From Daejeonella sp. (GTDB lineage Bacteria > Bacteroidota > Bacteroidia > Sphingobacteriales > Sphingobacteriaceae): 64,000 bases of DNA. A model generated the notes under the pieces. That model did no database searches. It had not been told where the DNA came from and saw only the letters and a program-made list of their open reading frames with translations. Below, piece after piece: positions 16,745 to 26,876 of the stretch. Each line of letters begins with the position of its first letter. Position 1 is the stretch's first letter. Where the stretch lies: contig NZ_JAUYSS010000020.1 in assembly GCF_030695525.1 (NCBI RefSeq), forward strand, positions 1 through 64,000, written 5' to 3'. A program made the translations under genes and the position numbers.

Positions 16745-17948
16745 TTGGAAACTTGCTCATAATTTTATTGTAAGAATGCTCTACCAGGTAATTTTCAAGT
16801 AGAAACTGATATCCATTTTCTCCCATTACTTTACATTTATCCTTGTCCGATGCAAGCATGTCTAAGTAATAATTGAAAGCTTTAAAATCACCACTTTCGA
16901 CCCAATATCCATATTTATTGCGTTCCATAATTGTGCCCAGATCAGTACTTAGATCAATAGCTGATAAAACAGGCATTCTCACTTCTAAATAAGATAACAA
17001 CCTCGAAGGATAATTCGGAACGGTAAATCGCCTATCCAAAAATATCAATCCAACATCACAAGCCTGTAGTAACTTATCATATTCTGGTTTGATAAGGCTT
17101 TTCATCAGAATAACATTGCCAATTTGATGCAGACGTACTGCTTTATTAATTGCTGAATATTCTGTGCCATCTCCTACAATAACAAAAAAAACACTTCTGT
17201 TTTCCTTATTTGAAATTAATACTTCTATAAGGAAGTTTACTCCCTGAGGTTTACCGAGATTACCTCCGTAAATAAACGCGGCAACCTCATCCGGGATACC
17301 ATATTGTCGTCTTACCAAGTTTCGTTCTTCTTCGCATATCAAGGCCAAAAGAGGTTCTATACTATTAGGATTTATTTCTACTTTATATTCATCAATCTGA
17401 GGGTTTTGTTTAATCACAAAGTCAACATTCGCAGGCGACATGCAGCCTATGAAATCTGAAACTTCGTATAATTCTCTTTCCTTCTTCAAAAAAAACTTAT
17501 GAAGAAGCCCATTTTTCTTAAACAGGCCTAAATCGACAGCATTTTGAGGAAATATATCTTTTAAAAGCAAATAGGTTGTTGCATTATCCCTATTCTTAAT
17601 GTAGGAAACCGCCTTTGTAAAGGTTATTGGGGGTGTAGAATAAAGTACCAAATCAAAGTGAACATCCTTAAAATACCTTTTGATTTGATGCAAAAACTGC
17701 CTTTCTAGCATCAAAGTAGCAAGACCTTTTTCAATAAATCCCGTTTTCTGGAAATTCATGGTTCTCACCTTCAGGAGTTTCAAATGTCCCGCTGAAGTGA
17801 GTCCGGTTTTTTCCTTATTTCGTCGCTCGGACGGATAAACAACGTAAACGCTATGATTTTCTGACATGAATTTTCGTATCAAATCCATATAGATTCCCCG
17901 ATCATCAATATTGGAAAAACGAACAATACTTAAAAAAAGGATATTCAT
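16737..17948 (-). CDS. Glycosyltransferase family 4 (WbuB/FucNAc-transferase-like)
   Basis: A 403-residue GT-B enzyme. N-terminal acceptor domain starts [23 protein letters not shown]; the donor domain has [21 protein letters not shown] and [30 protein letters not shown]. This overall pattern resembles WbuB-type transferases found next to UDP-L-FucNAc genes. It directly abuts the CapG/FnlC gene (no gap) and overlaps the initiating transferase, so it most likely adds FucNAc as the second residue. The donor assignment is from context. Confidence 0.85.
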   Translation of the reverse strand: MNILFLSIVRFSNIDDRGIYMDLIRKFMSENHSVYVVYPSERRNKEKTGLTSAGHLKLLKVRTMNFQKTGFIEKGLATLMLERQFLHQIKRYFKDVHFDLVLYSTPPITFTKAVSYIKNRDNATTYLLLKDIFPQNAVDLGLFKKNGLLHKFFLKKERELYEVSDFIGCMSPANVDFVIKQNPQIDEYKVEINPNSIEPLLALICEEERNLVRRQYGIPDEVAAFIYGGNLGKPQGVNFLIEVLISNKENRSVFFVIVGDGTEYSAINKAVRLHQIGNVILMKSLIKPEYDKLLQACDVGLIFLDRRFTVPNYPSRLLSYLEVRMPVLSAIDLSTDLGTIMERNKYGYWVESGDFKAFNYYLDMLASDKDKCKVMGENGYQFLLENYLVEHSYNKIMSKFPNV

Positions 17949-19085
17949 TTACTTTTCAGACCAGACAACTCTTTTCACATAATCAACGTAGCTAATGATA
18001 ATCCGAACAATCTTTCCACTGACATTAGGCATGCTATAGTCTTTAACCTGCTGGAACTTTCTTTCCTCCCGAATTGATCCGGATAAAACCCTTAAACCCT
18101 GCATAATACGGGCTCCATTCATTCCGACCATCATCACTGTAGCTTCTTCCATTGCTTCAGGCCGTTCATGCGCATCTCTAAGGTTTAAAGCGGGGAAATT
18201 AAGAATAGAAGATTCTTCTGAAATAGTTCCACTATCGGATAGCACAGCCAAAGATTTCATCTGTAAAGCATTGTAATCGCTGAAACTCAGAGGTTTTAGA
18301 AAGTGAACAAGAGGATCCATCTTAATATCCTTCAATTCTATCATCTTACGGGTACGTGGATGCGTGCTTACAATAATTGGGTGACCATATGTTTTAGCAA
18401 TTAGATTGAGACTTTCCATCAAACCTGAGAAATTCTCTTCACTACTTATATTTTCTTCACGATGCGAGGAAACTACGAAGTAATTACCCTCTTTCAAATC
18501 AAGACGTTCTAATACATCAGATGAGTCAATCTGAGGGCGGTAATGATTCAATACCTCAAACATTGGTGAACCAGTTTTAATAATCCGATCCGCAGGCAAT
18601 CCCTCCCTAAGTAAATACTCACGCGCAATATCACTATACGTTAGGTTTACATCAGAAATATGGTCAACTATCTTCCGATTTGTTTCTTCCGGAACCCGCT
18701 GATCAAAACATCTATTACCCGCTTCCATGTGAAATATAGGAATATGGCGTTTCTTTGCCGGAATCGCACATAAGCATGAATTAGTATCCCCTAAAACCAA
18801 AAATGCATCGGGTTTTTCGTTTTCAAGCAAAGAGTCGATTTTAATTAAAATATTACCAATAGTCTCCACCGCGCTACTACCAGCGGCATCTAAAAAAAAG
18901 TCTGGTTCGCGTAAACCTAGGTCGGCAAAGAATATTTGATTTAATTCATAATCATAATTTTGGCCCGTATGAACAATAACATGGTTAATAGCCGTGGATT
19001 CGTCCAGAGCGGCAATCACTCTTGACAGTCGTATTATCTCGGGGCGCGTACCCACTACGGTCATTACCGTAAGTTTAGATTCCAT
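17949..19085 (-). CDS. fnlC: UDP-GlcNAc 2-epimerase family, CapG/FnlC type (UDP-L-FucNAc synthesis)
   Basis: 378 residues of the non-hydrolysing 2-epimerase family. MTVVGTRPEIIRLS, HTGQNYDYELNQIFF, LGLREPDFFLDA, VLGDTNSC, EAGNRCFDQRVPEETNR, SSHREENI and SDSGTISEE are all present. It follows CapE- and CapF-like genes (12 bases after CapF), so it most likely inverts C2 of UDP-2-acetamido-2,6-dideoxy-L-talose to give UDP-L-FucNAc. A plain WecB-type ManNAc epimerase is less likely given the neighbours and the sequence branch. Confidence 0.9.
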   Translation of the reverse strand: MESKLTVMTVVGTRPEIIRLSRVIAALDESTAINHVIVHTGQNYDYELNQIFFADLGLREPDFFLDAAGSSAVETIGNILIKIDSLLENEKPDAFLVLGDTNSCLCAIPAKKRHIPIFHMEAGNRCFDQRVPEETNRKIVDHISDVNLTYSDIAREYLLREGLPADRIIKTGSPMFEVLNHYRPQIDSSDVLERLDLKEGNYFVVSSHREENISSEENFSGLMESLNLIAKTYGHPIIVSTHPRTRKMIELKDIKMDPLVHFLKPLSFSDYNALQMKSLAVLSDSGTISEESSILNFPALNLRDAHERPEAMEEATVMMVGMNGARIMQGLRVLSGSIREERKFQQVKDYSMPNVSGKIVRIIISYVDYVKRVVWSEK

Positions 19086-19097
19086 TTTAATCTCTTA

Positions 19098-20219
19098 TTA
19101 AACCGCTTCTGAATATGTATCAGGATCATTTGGGTCATAAAACTCATTAATCCAAAAATTCATATATAAATCATCATCACCTATATTCTGTATATTATGC
19201 GCATACCAAATCGGCATATCTAAAAATGCAGGTTCATCTCCGTCGAGATAAAACGCAAGTATCTCCTCATACCCAACTCTTCTTAACTTAACTAACGCCT
19301 TTCCTTTGATCACTGCAAATCTTTCGATTTTTCTGGTATGAAAATGATTTCCCCGGGTTATTCCAGGTTTCGTCATAGAAAACGAAACTTGTCCACCAAT
19401 ATTGAGACGGATTACTTCAACAAAACTTCCCCTGGCATCAGAGTTCTTTACATAGTTAACAGGATAGTGGGTTTTAAAATCTATATAACTTCTAAAAGTA
19501 TTGAAAAGATTTAGTTCAAAAGAGTTATTTAATTTAGGGATTACTCCAAGCACGAGATACTCATTTTTGAAGCATTCCAGAAGCGAAAGAATTTCAGAAA
19601 CTTTGTATTCGTCACTATGGGATATATGGTGCAACTCATGCCCCATACCGCACCTTATCTCATTTAAAATCAATTTTATTAGATCGCTGACGTAAATAAG
19701 CTTCACAGATGCATCCTGCATAATTTCGGGTTGTTCATTATGAGTTAGTTGATAGCAAAAGGTAGCAATAAATGAATTGTAATATGGTTTACCAAAGGGT
19801 CCAAAAATATTTGGCATTAGCAGACCTGTAAATTTCCCTCCCGCATTTTTGGACCATCTTTCCAGCAATTGTCGCCCTTCTCTTTTACTTTTACCATACA
19901 AGTTATCCTGCTCCTCTTGAGAAGAAGAGGAAAACAATACGTGTGCCTTGCTTTTAGATTTTTCTAAAGCTTCTACTAGTTTTTCAACCAACTCTACATT
20001 GGTTTTGTATAAAACTTCGGGGTCCGGATGCCTATTCATCGCAGCGAGATGAACAATAATATCACACTTGCCTACAAACTCCGTAAGTTGAGGAGGATTC
20101 TTGAAAAAATCAGAATGATATTCAACTATCTCGAACTCATAAGGAAAAAGGCCAAGCGTGTTATAGAGATGCTGTCCTACAAAACCCTCCTGACCAGTTA
20201 TACCAACATTTAATTTCAT
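19098..20219 (-). CDS. fnlB: CapF/FnlB bifunctional reductase-cupin (UDP-L-FucNAc synthesis)
   Basis: 373 residues. An N-terminal SDR domain (VGITGQEGFVGQHL, FSSSSQEEQDNLYGKSK) is fused to a C-terminal cupin (about 265-373) with the metal-binding run GNHFHTRKIERF. In characterised CapF the cupin epimerises C3 and the SDR part reduces C4 of the CapE product. Length and domain order are normal. It lies between fnlC and fnlA genes; a 176-base gap with a possible -7 box (20289-20296) separates it from fnlA. Confidence 0.92.
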   Translation of the reverse strand: MKLNVGITGQEGFVGQHLYNTLGLFPYEFEIVEYHSDFFKNPPQLTEFVGKCDIIVHLAAMNRHPDPEVLYKTNVELVEKLVEALEKSKSKAHVLFSSSSQEEQDNLYGKSKREGRQLLERWSKNAGGKFTGLLMPNIFGPFGKPYYNSFIATFCYQLTHNEQPEIMQDASVKLIYVSDLIKLILNEIRCGMGHELHHISHSDEYKVSEILSLLECFKNEYLVLGVIPKLNNSFELNLFNTFRSYIDFKTHYPVNYVKNSDARGSFVEVIRLNIGGQVSFSMTKPGITRGNHFHTRKIERFAVIKGKALVKLRRVGYEEILAFYLDGDEPAFLDMPIWYAHNIQNIGDDDLYMNFWINEFYDPNDPDTYSEAV

Positions 20220-20288
20220 GCAACTGTTTTTACTGACCTTCTTTGTTTCTCTGCATCTAACGCTAGCTGAATGAATAGAAATTCAGAC

Positions 20289-20296
20289 CAAATCTA
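20289..20296 (-). promoter_or_regulatory. Possible -7 box upstream of capF/fnlB
   Basis: TAGATTTG on the minus strand fits TAnnTTTG, about 70 bases before the start codon. No -33 element is visible, and one such match by chance in this AT-rich gap is plausible. Confidence 0.25.
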
Positions 20297-20395
20297 CGTT
20301 ATAAGAATGCCTATTATATAGAGATATATTTAGAAGCTTATATATGAATTTAAAATATAGACTTATATGTCTTAGATAAAGTCTCTGTGAGTTGA

Positions 20396-21445
20396 TCAAA
20401 CTAAATATTGCGCGGCCTTAGCATCCCCAAAAATTTCATACTTAATTAACGGCAAATCACTCAGGATCTGCTTTATACCTATTACGTCAAGTTGGCGGGT
20501 ATTGTGAGAATGATAGTCTTCAATTTTTGACACGTCAATTTCACCGTCAGTAAAATACTGATTATAATTCAAATTTCTATTATCTGCTGGAATTCTGTAA
20601 AAATCGCCCATATCCTGAGCTTTCGCCATTTCCTCTCTCGTACATAACGTCTCGTATAATTTCTCGCCATGACGGGTTCCAATGATCTTTATAGTATTAT
20701 CAGCATTACAGAGTTCCTTAAGGGCCTTTGCCAAATCACCTATCGTACTTGCGGAAGCTTTATTTACGAAAAGGTCTCCCTGCTCCCCGTGTTCAAAAGC
20801 AAATAAAACAAGGTCTACTGCTTCATCAAGGGACATGAGAAATCTTGTCATTTTAGGATCTGTGATGGTAAGACTCTTCCCTTCCTTAATCTGTTTTAAA
20901 AATAAAGGAATTACAGAACCGCGTGATCCCATAACGTTTCCATAACGTGTTAAGCAGACCGTCGTTGTGTTATTAATAATATTTCTTGCAGTAGCGATCG
21001 CAACTTTTTCCATTAATGCTTTTGAGATCCCCATTGCATTGATTGGATAAGCTGCCTTATCAGTACTTAAACAAATTACTTTTTCGACACCCTCGTGAAT
21101 TGCAGCATTTAATACATTTTCTGTTCCTAAAACATTCGTCTTTACAGCCTCCATCGGATAAAACTCACAGGACGGTACCTGTTTCAAAGCTGCCGCATGA
21201 AAAATGAAGTCAACACCAATCATCGCTGATCTAATGCTATTATAATCCCGTACATCACCAATATAAAATTTCAATTTTTCATCTTGGAATTTTTCACGCA
21301 TGTCGTTTTGCTTCTTCTCATCCCGACTAAATATTCTTATTTCTTTAAGATCGGAATTAAGGAATTTTTGCAAAACTGCATTACCAAATGATCCAGTACC
21401 ACCTGTTATTAGTAGAATTTTGTTTTCATACATATTTATAGTCAT
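20396..21445 (-). CDS. fnlA: CapE/FnlA UDP-GlcNAc 4,6-dehydratase (5-inverting)
   Basis: 349 residues. Near-consensus FnlA/CapE throughout: LLITGGTGSFGNAVL, RIFSRDEKKQNDMR, HAAALKQVPSCEFYPMEAV, STDKAAYPINAMGISKALMEK, GTRHGEKLYE and EDYHSHNTRQLDV. The enzyme dehydrates UDP-GlcNAc and inverts C5 as the first step to UDP-L-FucNAc. The start at 21445 gives four extra residues; the ATG at 21433 (MYENKILLITGG) fits family alignments as well or better. It heads the trio. As its first product is the same as that of PseB, it might also feed PseC in this locus, which lacks a separate PseB. Confidence 0.93.
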   Translation of the reverse strand: MTINMYENKILLITGGTGSFGNAVLQKFLNSDLKEIRIFSRDEKKQNDMREKFQDEKLKFYIGDVRDYNSIRSAMIGVDFIFHAAALKQVPSCEFYPMEAVKTNVLGTENVLNAAIHEGVEKVICLSTDKAAYPINAMGISKALMEKVAIATARNIINNTTTVCLTRYGNVMGSRGSVIPLFLKQIKEGKSLTITDPKMTRFLMSLDEAVDLVLFAFEHGEQGDLFVNKASASTIGDLAKALKELCNADNTIKIIGTRHGEKLYETLCTREEMAKAQDMGDFYRIPADNRNLNYNQYFTDGEIDVSKIEDYHSHNTRQLDVIGIKQILSDLPLIKYEIFGDAKAAQYLV

Positions 21446-21896
21446 TTTATTACAAATTTCATTCCGCCAGTAACGCTTAAAGAAAACTTCCTATTATTAA
21501 AAGCAGGCTGATTTTTTACAAATCTACACCATCAATCACACAATCTGAAATCAGATTGCCATAAACATCATTAACAAATAAGGTTTATCGTACTTTTATG
21601 GCACCCTTGCCGGTAAAACAGTTACCCTCACTTACAGTTAAATCTTAAGAACAGTTAAATATTTAGAATTTTACGACTAAAACTTCAATTTGCAGTCACA
21701 ATTATTCGATATCATATAGTTTTATTTTTCCGTTCAGGAGAGGCCGTGTTCTTCCAATAGCACGAAGACTAAATCATTTCTCATCCCGAATGAAAATATG
21801 AATTCTCTTTCATCTGTATGCGGAATTCTTTTTAAAAGGCCATTGCCGGATATGGACTAGCACCATCAACAACTAATAAACGTTGCTTGTAACATA
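21446..21896. other. Gene-free gap
   Basis: No gene is seen. One perfect 8-base inverted repeat (CAATCTGA / TCAGATTG, 21541-21558) without a T-run is present. The gap separates the FucNAc trio from the upstream Wzy/glycosyltransferase group. Confidence 0.55.
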
Positions 21897-22982
21897 TTAC
21901 AATGTTTTTTTGATTATTCTAAAAAAATCTTTCCAAGATTTTGTGTTTCCTTTTGTATAAGACTCGTATTTTTTCCCCTTTGCTAAACACAATTCAATTA
22001 TTGCATCCCCCCAAGCACCAACATCTTGATAATTCAAATATTTAACACCACTATAACCATCTAATACTTCTCTTGAATAAGGTAAATCAGCAACAATAAT
22101 TGGCAAACCGAAAGAAGCAGCTTCAATTAATGGTAGCCCTAATGTTTCAATATAACTTGGGAATATAAGAGCATCCACATTATTAAATAGCCAAATTACT
22201 TCTCCATGAGAAATTTTGTCTAAAAAAACGATGTCAATGTTTTCATAATTAGGCTGTAACTCAATTTCATCTTTCACAGTTGTTAGATATAAAACAATCT
22301 TATTCGTTAAAAGCGTATCAATTAACTTAAACGCTTGAAAAATTAGCGCATGGTCTTTATATATATATGGTGCTGCAGGGTAAAATAGATTTATTTTTTT
22401 TTGCTCAAGTTGAACTCTTGATATTTCAGCGGTTTGTGGTATTTCCAAATCTGGAAATATTACATGAACTTTAGTTTCATTAAAATCGAATTTTTTCACA
22501 AATTCTGTCTTTATAAATTCCAGTTGCACAAATATTTCAGTCCGTGAATTCATGAATATCTTCACAAAAAAGGGATAAATATATTTATAAAACCATAGAG
22601 AACGTTCTCCCTTTTTAAATAAATTCCATTTATTTGAAAATAGGGGAATCGGTTGATGATAATAAATATAATTTGGAATTTTATAACCAACTTGAAAATT
22701 AGTATTTTGAAGTGAAACAGTAATTGCAGGATTGACATTGTTAATTTTCAACCATTTTTTGACGCCGAATGCATCCCACATGATTCGATTTAAGAATGAG
22801 GTAACATTTACATGAACTAAACGAAGATTCTTTTTTGAGTGAGTTATAACAACAGACCTGTCAACAAACACTAAATATGTTATATTATCGTCAGGTATCG
22901 CATTTATAAACTGATGTAAAATTGTTAATGCACCTCCCGATCTCAGAGCTGAAGCATTTACAACTATTATTTTTTCAACCAT
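21897..22982 (-). CDS. Glycosyltransferase family 4
   Basis: 361 residues. N-terminus IIVVNASALRSGGALTILHQF; the C-terminal donor domain has the E-x7-E motif in FPSYIETLGLPLIEAASFGLPIIVAD, and LFYPAAPYIYKDHALIFQA at the domain start. It is AT-rich, like the Wzy gene beside it, as is common for serotype-specific genes. It lies 103 bases downstream of the Wzy candidate. Donor and acceptor are unknown. Confidence 0.85.
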   Translation of the reverse strand: MVEKIIVVNASALRSGGALTILHQFINAIPDDNITYLVFVDRSVVITHSKKNLRLVHVNVTSFLNRIMWDAFGVKKWLKINNVNPAITVSLQNTNFQVGYKIPNYIYYHQPIPLFSNKWNLFKKGERSLWFYKYIYPFFVKIFMNSRTEIFVQLEFIKTEFVKKFDFNETKVHVIFPDLEIPQTAEISRVQLEQKKINLFYPAAPYIYKDHALIFQAFKLIDTLLTNKIVLYLTTVKDEIELQPNYENIDIVFLDKISHGEVIWLFNNVDALIFPSYIETLGLPLIEAASFGLPIIVADLPYSREVLDGYSGVKYLNYQDVGAWGDAIIELCLAKGKKYESYTKGNTKSWKDFFRIIKKTL

Positions 22983-23085
22983 GGTATATATTTAATCAGA
23001 CTCTACCGCGTGGCGTATTAGGGCTAAGATATTAAGGATTCTTAATGGGAGTCTGTTATTTCAAATTATTGAGTCTAACCATCTT

Positions 23086-24075
23086 TCAAAAACCGTGTCC
23101 GTTTTTCAGTACATTCGAAACAAAAATTATTGATTTGGCAAAATAATAAAACGATGTGACTACAACTCCAAAATTAATTCCCTTATTAATTCTGAGGGCG
23201 TAAAACATGAAATATAAGTAAGCCATCATGGTAACTCGTTCTGGTCCGACAATGGACGATGATATAATAATAATAAAGAAAATGAAGAACGTTGCCATTT
23301 TCTCGCGGGAATAAAAGAGTGAGAGAACCAAGAATATTAATGGCTGGAATGTGTTTAAAAGTAACCCTTTCGACGCACTATTATCGGAATATGCATTAAG
23401 CTTATACAAAATGTGTTCACTTAGAAATATTATAGGAATAAAAAGAATAATTATAAAAACAACTTTCGTAAACTTCAGCTTAAACTTTAAGGTTAAAAAA
23501 AATGATACCACGGACTGCATTACCATTGCAAAAAATCGACTCAAAACTAATATTAGCATCTGTACGTGAGTAAGGATGGACAATACTATGAAGAGGTACG
23601 TTTTTTTGACACGGAGAGATAATAGAACTGCTATAAAGAAGAAGATAAACGCGAATTTGAGTCGCTCTGCAGAAAAATACAACACAAGCAGATAAAAATT
23701 CGTGAAGATAATAAAAACGATAATGCCTATAGAAACCCGCCATTTAAAAAAAAGACGAGTCAGGACATTAGCTAAAATAGCATTAGCAAATGCCATTACA
23801 ACATCTTTTGGGATCCCCAAATTTGAAAATATCCACAGAATCAGAAAATGGATCGGTTCGTCAGAAGTTATATAAAGATGATATTGAAGGTAACCTTGTA
23901 ATACATTCACGCCTTTTATACCATCATATGCATTATTATAAGGCACCTGGTCACCTTCAAAATAAAATGGAGAAAAGAACAAGCTTAAAAGTAAAACCAG
24001 AATTGTAATGGTATTACGAATCAGCAATTCAATTGATATTTTATTTCTGGACGATAAAACTTGAATAAAGCTCAT
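23086..24075 (-). CDS. wzy: Polysaccharide polymerase candidate (EpsG/Wzy-like)
   Basis: About 329 residues with roughly ten hydrophobic helices. A loop after the first helix (SPFYFEGDQVPYNNAYDG), FSAERLKFAF and the overall layout resemble EpsG/Wzy-type proteins, which join repeat units on the periplasmic side. The start at 24075 is chosen because it overlaps the upstream GT2 stop as ATGA; the nine residues further upstream are read from the GT2 gene. It is the only polymerase candidate in the window. Sequence conservation in this class is low, so the call rests on topology and context. Confidence 0.72.
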   Translation of the reverse strand: MSFIQVLSSRNKISIELLIRNTITILVLLLSLFFSPFYFEGDQVPYNNAYDGIKGVNVLQGYLQYHLYITSDEPIHFLILWIFSNLGIPKDVVMAFANAILANVLTRLFFKWRVSIGIIVFIIFTNFYLLVLYFSAERLKFAFIFFFIAVLLSLRVKKTYLFIVLSILTHVQMLILVLSRFFAMVMQSVVSFFLTLKFKLKFTKVVFIIILFIPIIFLSEHILYKLNAYSDNSASKGLLLNTFQPLIFLVLSLFYSREKMATFFIFFIIIISSSIVGPERVTMMAYLYFMFYALRINKGINFGVVVTSFYYFAKSIIFVSNVLKNGHGF

Positions 24076-25013
24076 TTTGCCATGATAATTCTTTTCACCC
24101 ACGAAGCAGGAAGTATTTTTTTCAGTATACCTCTAAAAAAGGTATCCGCAATAATAAATGAATAATAAGCTGAAACAAGAGGGAAAGAACCATGATTTAA
24201 AGCAACTTTTCGTGAGGCCCGAACAGTTTCCAGGCGATTAGAATCGGACAAACCACCGGAAATCACACTCGATATAATAACGTCTTTATAATTGAAAGTT
24301 ACACCATCGGAGTAAGCTTGATAAAAAAATTCCATGTCGGCAACTATCTTGTTCAGTCTATTGTACAAGTTTCTCTTATGGTATTTCAAAGAGATGAAAG
24401 TTGATTGGTGCGAAAACTGCATCCCTTTCCACAATTTAGCAGGGGAACCAGCAGATTGAGCTCTGGAAAAACCATTATATCGTATGTCTACGTTTCCATA
24501 AATAATATCGCCATCATTTACATTTTTATCAAATATCGTTTCCAGCGTGGTCGAAGTGAAATATGAATCACCTGCATTCATGAAATTAATCCAGTCCCCA
24601 GAAGCAAGTTTGATACCTTTATTCATAGCATCGTATATTCCATCATCTATATCGCTTATTATGTAATCTATTGTAGTCTCATACTTCATTATAATATCCA
24701 ATGTACCATCAGTTGAGCCACCGTCTATAACAATATACTCAACATTGTCATAAGTTTGACTTAATACGTTTTGAATGGTTTTTTCAATGAATTGTTCACC
24801 ATTATAAACAACAGTCACTACAGTAATTAAGCTTTTTCCTGGCAAACTTGTTTTAAAATAACCCTTGGTTCTTAGCCCTCCTTTTTCGCCTTGGGGCAAG
24901 AACAAATCAATTTCGGATGCAGTGTCCAATACCCGATCATAATCAGGCTTTTGGGCTGTCAACATTCGAGTTGTACTGGCAGAAGGGTCTAAACAAATTA
25001 TTTCTTTTGGCAT
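24072..25013 (-). CDS. Glycosyltransferase family 2
   Basis: 313 residues. The GT-A domain begins at about residue 61: LITVVTVVYNGEQFIEKTI, VIDGGSTDGT (nucleotide-binding Asp), and DDGIYDAMNKGIKLASGDWINFMNAGD with the DxD-like metal region. The unusual 60-residue N-terminal part (MPKEIICLDPSAST...) contains no recognised domain. It overlaps the Wzy gene by 4 bases. A predicted terminator lies between it and the next upstream gene, so it may head its own unit. Confidence 0.88.
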   Translation of the reverse strand: MPKEIICLDPSASTTRMLTAQKPDYDRVLDTASEIDLFLPQGEKGGLRTKGYFKTSLPGKSLITVVTVVYNGEQFIEKTIQNVLSQTYDNVEYIVIDGGSTDGTLDIIMKYETTIDYIISDIDDGIYDAMNKGIKLASGDWINFMNAGDSYFTSTTLETIFDKNVNDGDIIYGNVDIRYNGFSRAQSAGSPAKLWKGMQFSHQSTFISLKYHKRNLYNRLNKIVADMEFFYQAYSDGVTFNYKDVIISSVISGGLSDSNRLETVRASRKVALNHGSFPLVSAYYSFIIADTFFRGILKKILPASWVKRIIMAK

Positions 25014-25090
25014 CTTTTCTTTTGAATCTACTCTTGGTCTTACGATATCTATTCTAAATATTTAATGGAAGCCGCTCTCATTCTGACTAT

Positions 25091-25150
25091 AAAAAAGGCC
25101 ACTGTAATCCGTAATGCGGATTATAGACATTAGTTAGCCCAGCTGGCCTT
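25091..25150 (-). terminator. Predicted Rho-independent terminator or attenuator
   Basis: On the minus strand AAGGCCA (25150-25144) pairs with TGGCCTT (25101-25095), followed by a T-run (25096-25091). An inner hairpin (25102-25111 with 25117-25126, one mismatch) sits between the arms. It lies 40 bases after the stop of the sialyltransferase-like gene, in the middle of the long leftward locus. Confidence 0.6.
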
Positions 25151-25189
25151 GCGATAAAGGTGAATAAAATGATACAAGAAAGTTGTACT

Positions 25190-26197
25190 TCAGTTCATTT
25201 TATTAGTGAGTAAAATCTTCGCGTTCTTCCGAAGGTTTTCTATTGACAGAATCAGATCGCTAAGAGATGTAGGGAAATTTATCTGTATTTCACCGGGTAA
25301 GTGGCCCAAATGATCAATTCTACGCTTTACCAAATCTTCCGTCATCCCACAAAACTTAATTACCGAAAAGGCTTTTGAACCGAAGCTAACTAATGCTGTG
25401 GAGGCACAACCGATAACAGCTACAAAATCCTGATCAACCAGTTCTATTGGTATATGGTTAGGTATTTCATTAAACAAAAGGTGGCTCGGTAGCGGAAGTT
25501 TTCCCTCTTCCCTGGGATGGTTCTTAGTAAATATTTGGAATCCACGAAGTGTGAGTTCGTCTGTCAGGCTCCGATAAGTTGAGATTAAGGCTTCATCACT
25601 AACAGTTTCACTGGCTAAAATAATAAGGATATTAGACGTTGATTTCTTTAGCGAAGTCGAAAAGGCCCGTCGAGCAGAGATAGAATCTTCGATCCTATGA
25701 TGAAGAATGTTATTCCCGTAACTAACCTTAGACAAGACGTAATATGAACCAGCATTGTTGTCATGTGGCACTTCGTATTCGACAAAATCCCTGGACATCC
25801 CAAGAAAATGAACCAGTTTTCGATGGTAGATTGAGCTTATCGGAACACCCTCTACTTTGCGAAAAGAATTTAATGTAACTTGAGGGTAGAACTCACCTTT
25901 GGCCCTAATTATGTCGATAACTACATCGAAATTAAACCAGCAACACTCATGGAAAAAATATACTTTAGTATTAGAAAGCTTTACAGAAAGTAATTTTCTA
26001 ATAATAAAAAACCAACCCGCTATATGTTGCTTGGGAACGACAGACAATTTTATATGAGGCTTGTCCTTAACAAAGTATTCATAAGATTGCTGTAAACTTA
26101 CCCCAGTCATAACAATCTCACAAATATCCCACTCTCCCGATTTGGCTTTAAGTAGCGGAACAGGTAATGTAGATGCAACGAATGCTATATTACCCAT
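25190..26197 (-). CDS. Sialyltransferase-like glycosyltransferase (POLYST/GT52-like), putative
   Basis: 335 residues, no membrane helix. The C-terminal half has TKNHPREEG, then IPIELV and VIGCASTALVSFGSKAF, which match the order HP ... P-E ... S-S/T of bacterial sialyl- and polysialyltransferases that use CMP-sialic acids. The N-terminal half is less informative. In a locus with up to three nonulosonate synthases, a CMP-nonulosonate transferase is expected, and this is the best candidate. It abuts the methyltransferase gene upstream with one base between. Overall similarity is remote. Confidence 0.55.
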   Translation of the reverse strand: MGNIAFVASTLPVPLLKAKSGEWDICEIVMTGVSLQQSYEYFVKDKPHIKLSVVPKQHIAGWFFIIRKLLSVKLSNTKVYFFHECCWFNFDVVIDIIRAKGEFYPQVTLNSFRKVEGVPISSIYHRKLVHFLGMSRDFVEYEVPHDNNAGSYYVLSKVSYGNNILHHRIEDSISARRAFSTSLKKSTSNILIILASETVSDEALISTYRSLTDELTLRGFQIFTKNHPREEGKLPLPSHLLFNEIPNHIPIELVDQDFVAVIGCASTALVSFGSKAFSVIKFCGMTEDLVKRRIDHLGHLPGEIQINFPTSLSDLILSIENLRKNAKILLTNKMN

Positions 26198-26198
26198 T

Positions 26199-26837
26199 TT
26201 AGCTTTTCAATCCTTTGACATTTAAACTTATGGGTACAGGACCAATTTTTGAAATAAAATCACGGTCTGACCAGTCTCCAATAGATTGACCAAAATCCTC
26301 TGCAGTGGTCCACTCACAAACGGAGACGAAACCGTTAGAAATTAATAATTCAGATAGCAGTGACAAATTATAAATTGAGCGATGAAAATTATAATCATAG
26401 TCTTGTCCACCCATTAGCGCATACTTGACAGTTTCCAAATTGTTGTCATTGTTACCGTATATCTTAATAATTGAATCGAATGATGGAACTGAGATCCTCA
26501 AAGTTCCTCCTATTTTTAATTTACTAAACACCAGCTTTATAAAAGATTGGGCTTCTTGGAACGAAATATGTTCCAATACATGGCATAAATATATTTCACC
26601 GATGCTACCCTCTGTAAATTCGTCCAATTGCATATTATTTGAAACGATATGAACATGATCAAAATTTCTAGCATCAACATTAACCCAACCTTGCAAATTT
26701 ATCTCACCGGTTCCTATGTGTACTTTCAATCCCGGGCTGTTCACCTTTGTAAAAATTGGTTCTGGTCTATCATTGTTTTTAAAAGCATTTATCTGCCTTC
26801 TAATAATGTCTTGTACTGACTTTAAGATCTTTTTCAT
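26199..26837 (-). CDS. SAM-dependent methyltransferase
   Basis: 212 residues. Motif I is atypical: KVHIGTGEINLQGWVNVDAR; it is followed by IYLCHVLEHISFQEA and LKIGGTLRISVPSFD, as in small methyltransferases from glycan clusters. It may methylate a sugar or an N-acyl group; it could also be a non-catalytic SAM-fold protein. It is encoded between an SDR and the sialyltransferase-like gene, in the same orientation with small gaps. Confidence 0.7.
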   Translation of the reverse strand: MKKILKSVQDIIRRQINAFKNNDRPEPIFTKVNSPGLKVHIGTGEINLQGWVNVDARNFDHVHIVSNNMQLDEFTEGSIGEIYLCHVLEHISFQEAQSFIKLVFSKLKIGGTLRISVPSFDSIIKIYGNNDNNLETVKYALMGGQDYDYNFHRSIYNLSLLSELLISNGFVSVCEWTTAEDFGQSIGDWSDRDFISKIGPVPISLNVKGLKS

Positions 26838-26876
26838 TTTTTTTATAAGATTAAATTAATTTTACTGTAGGAACTA

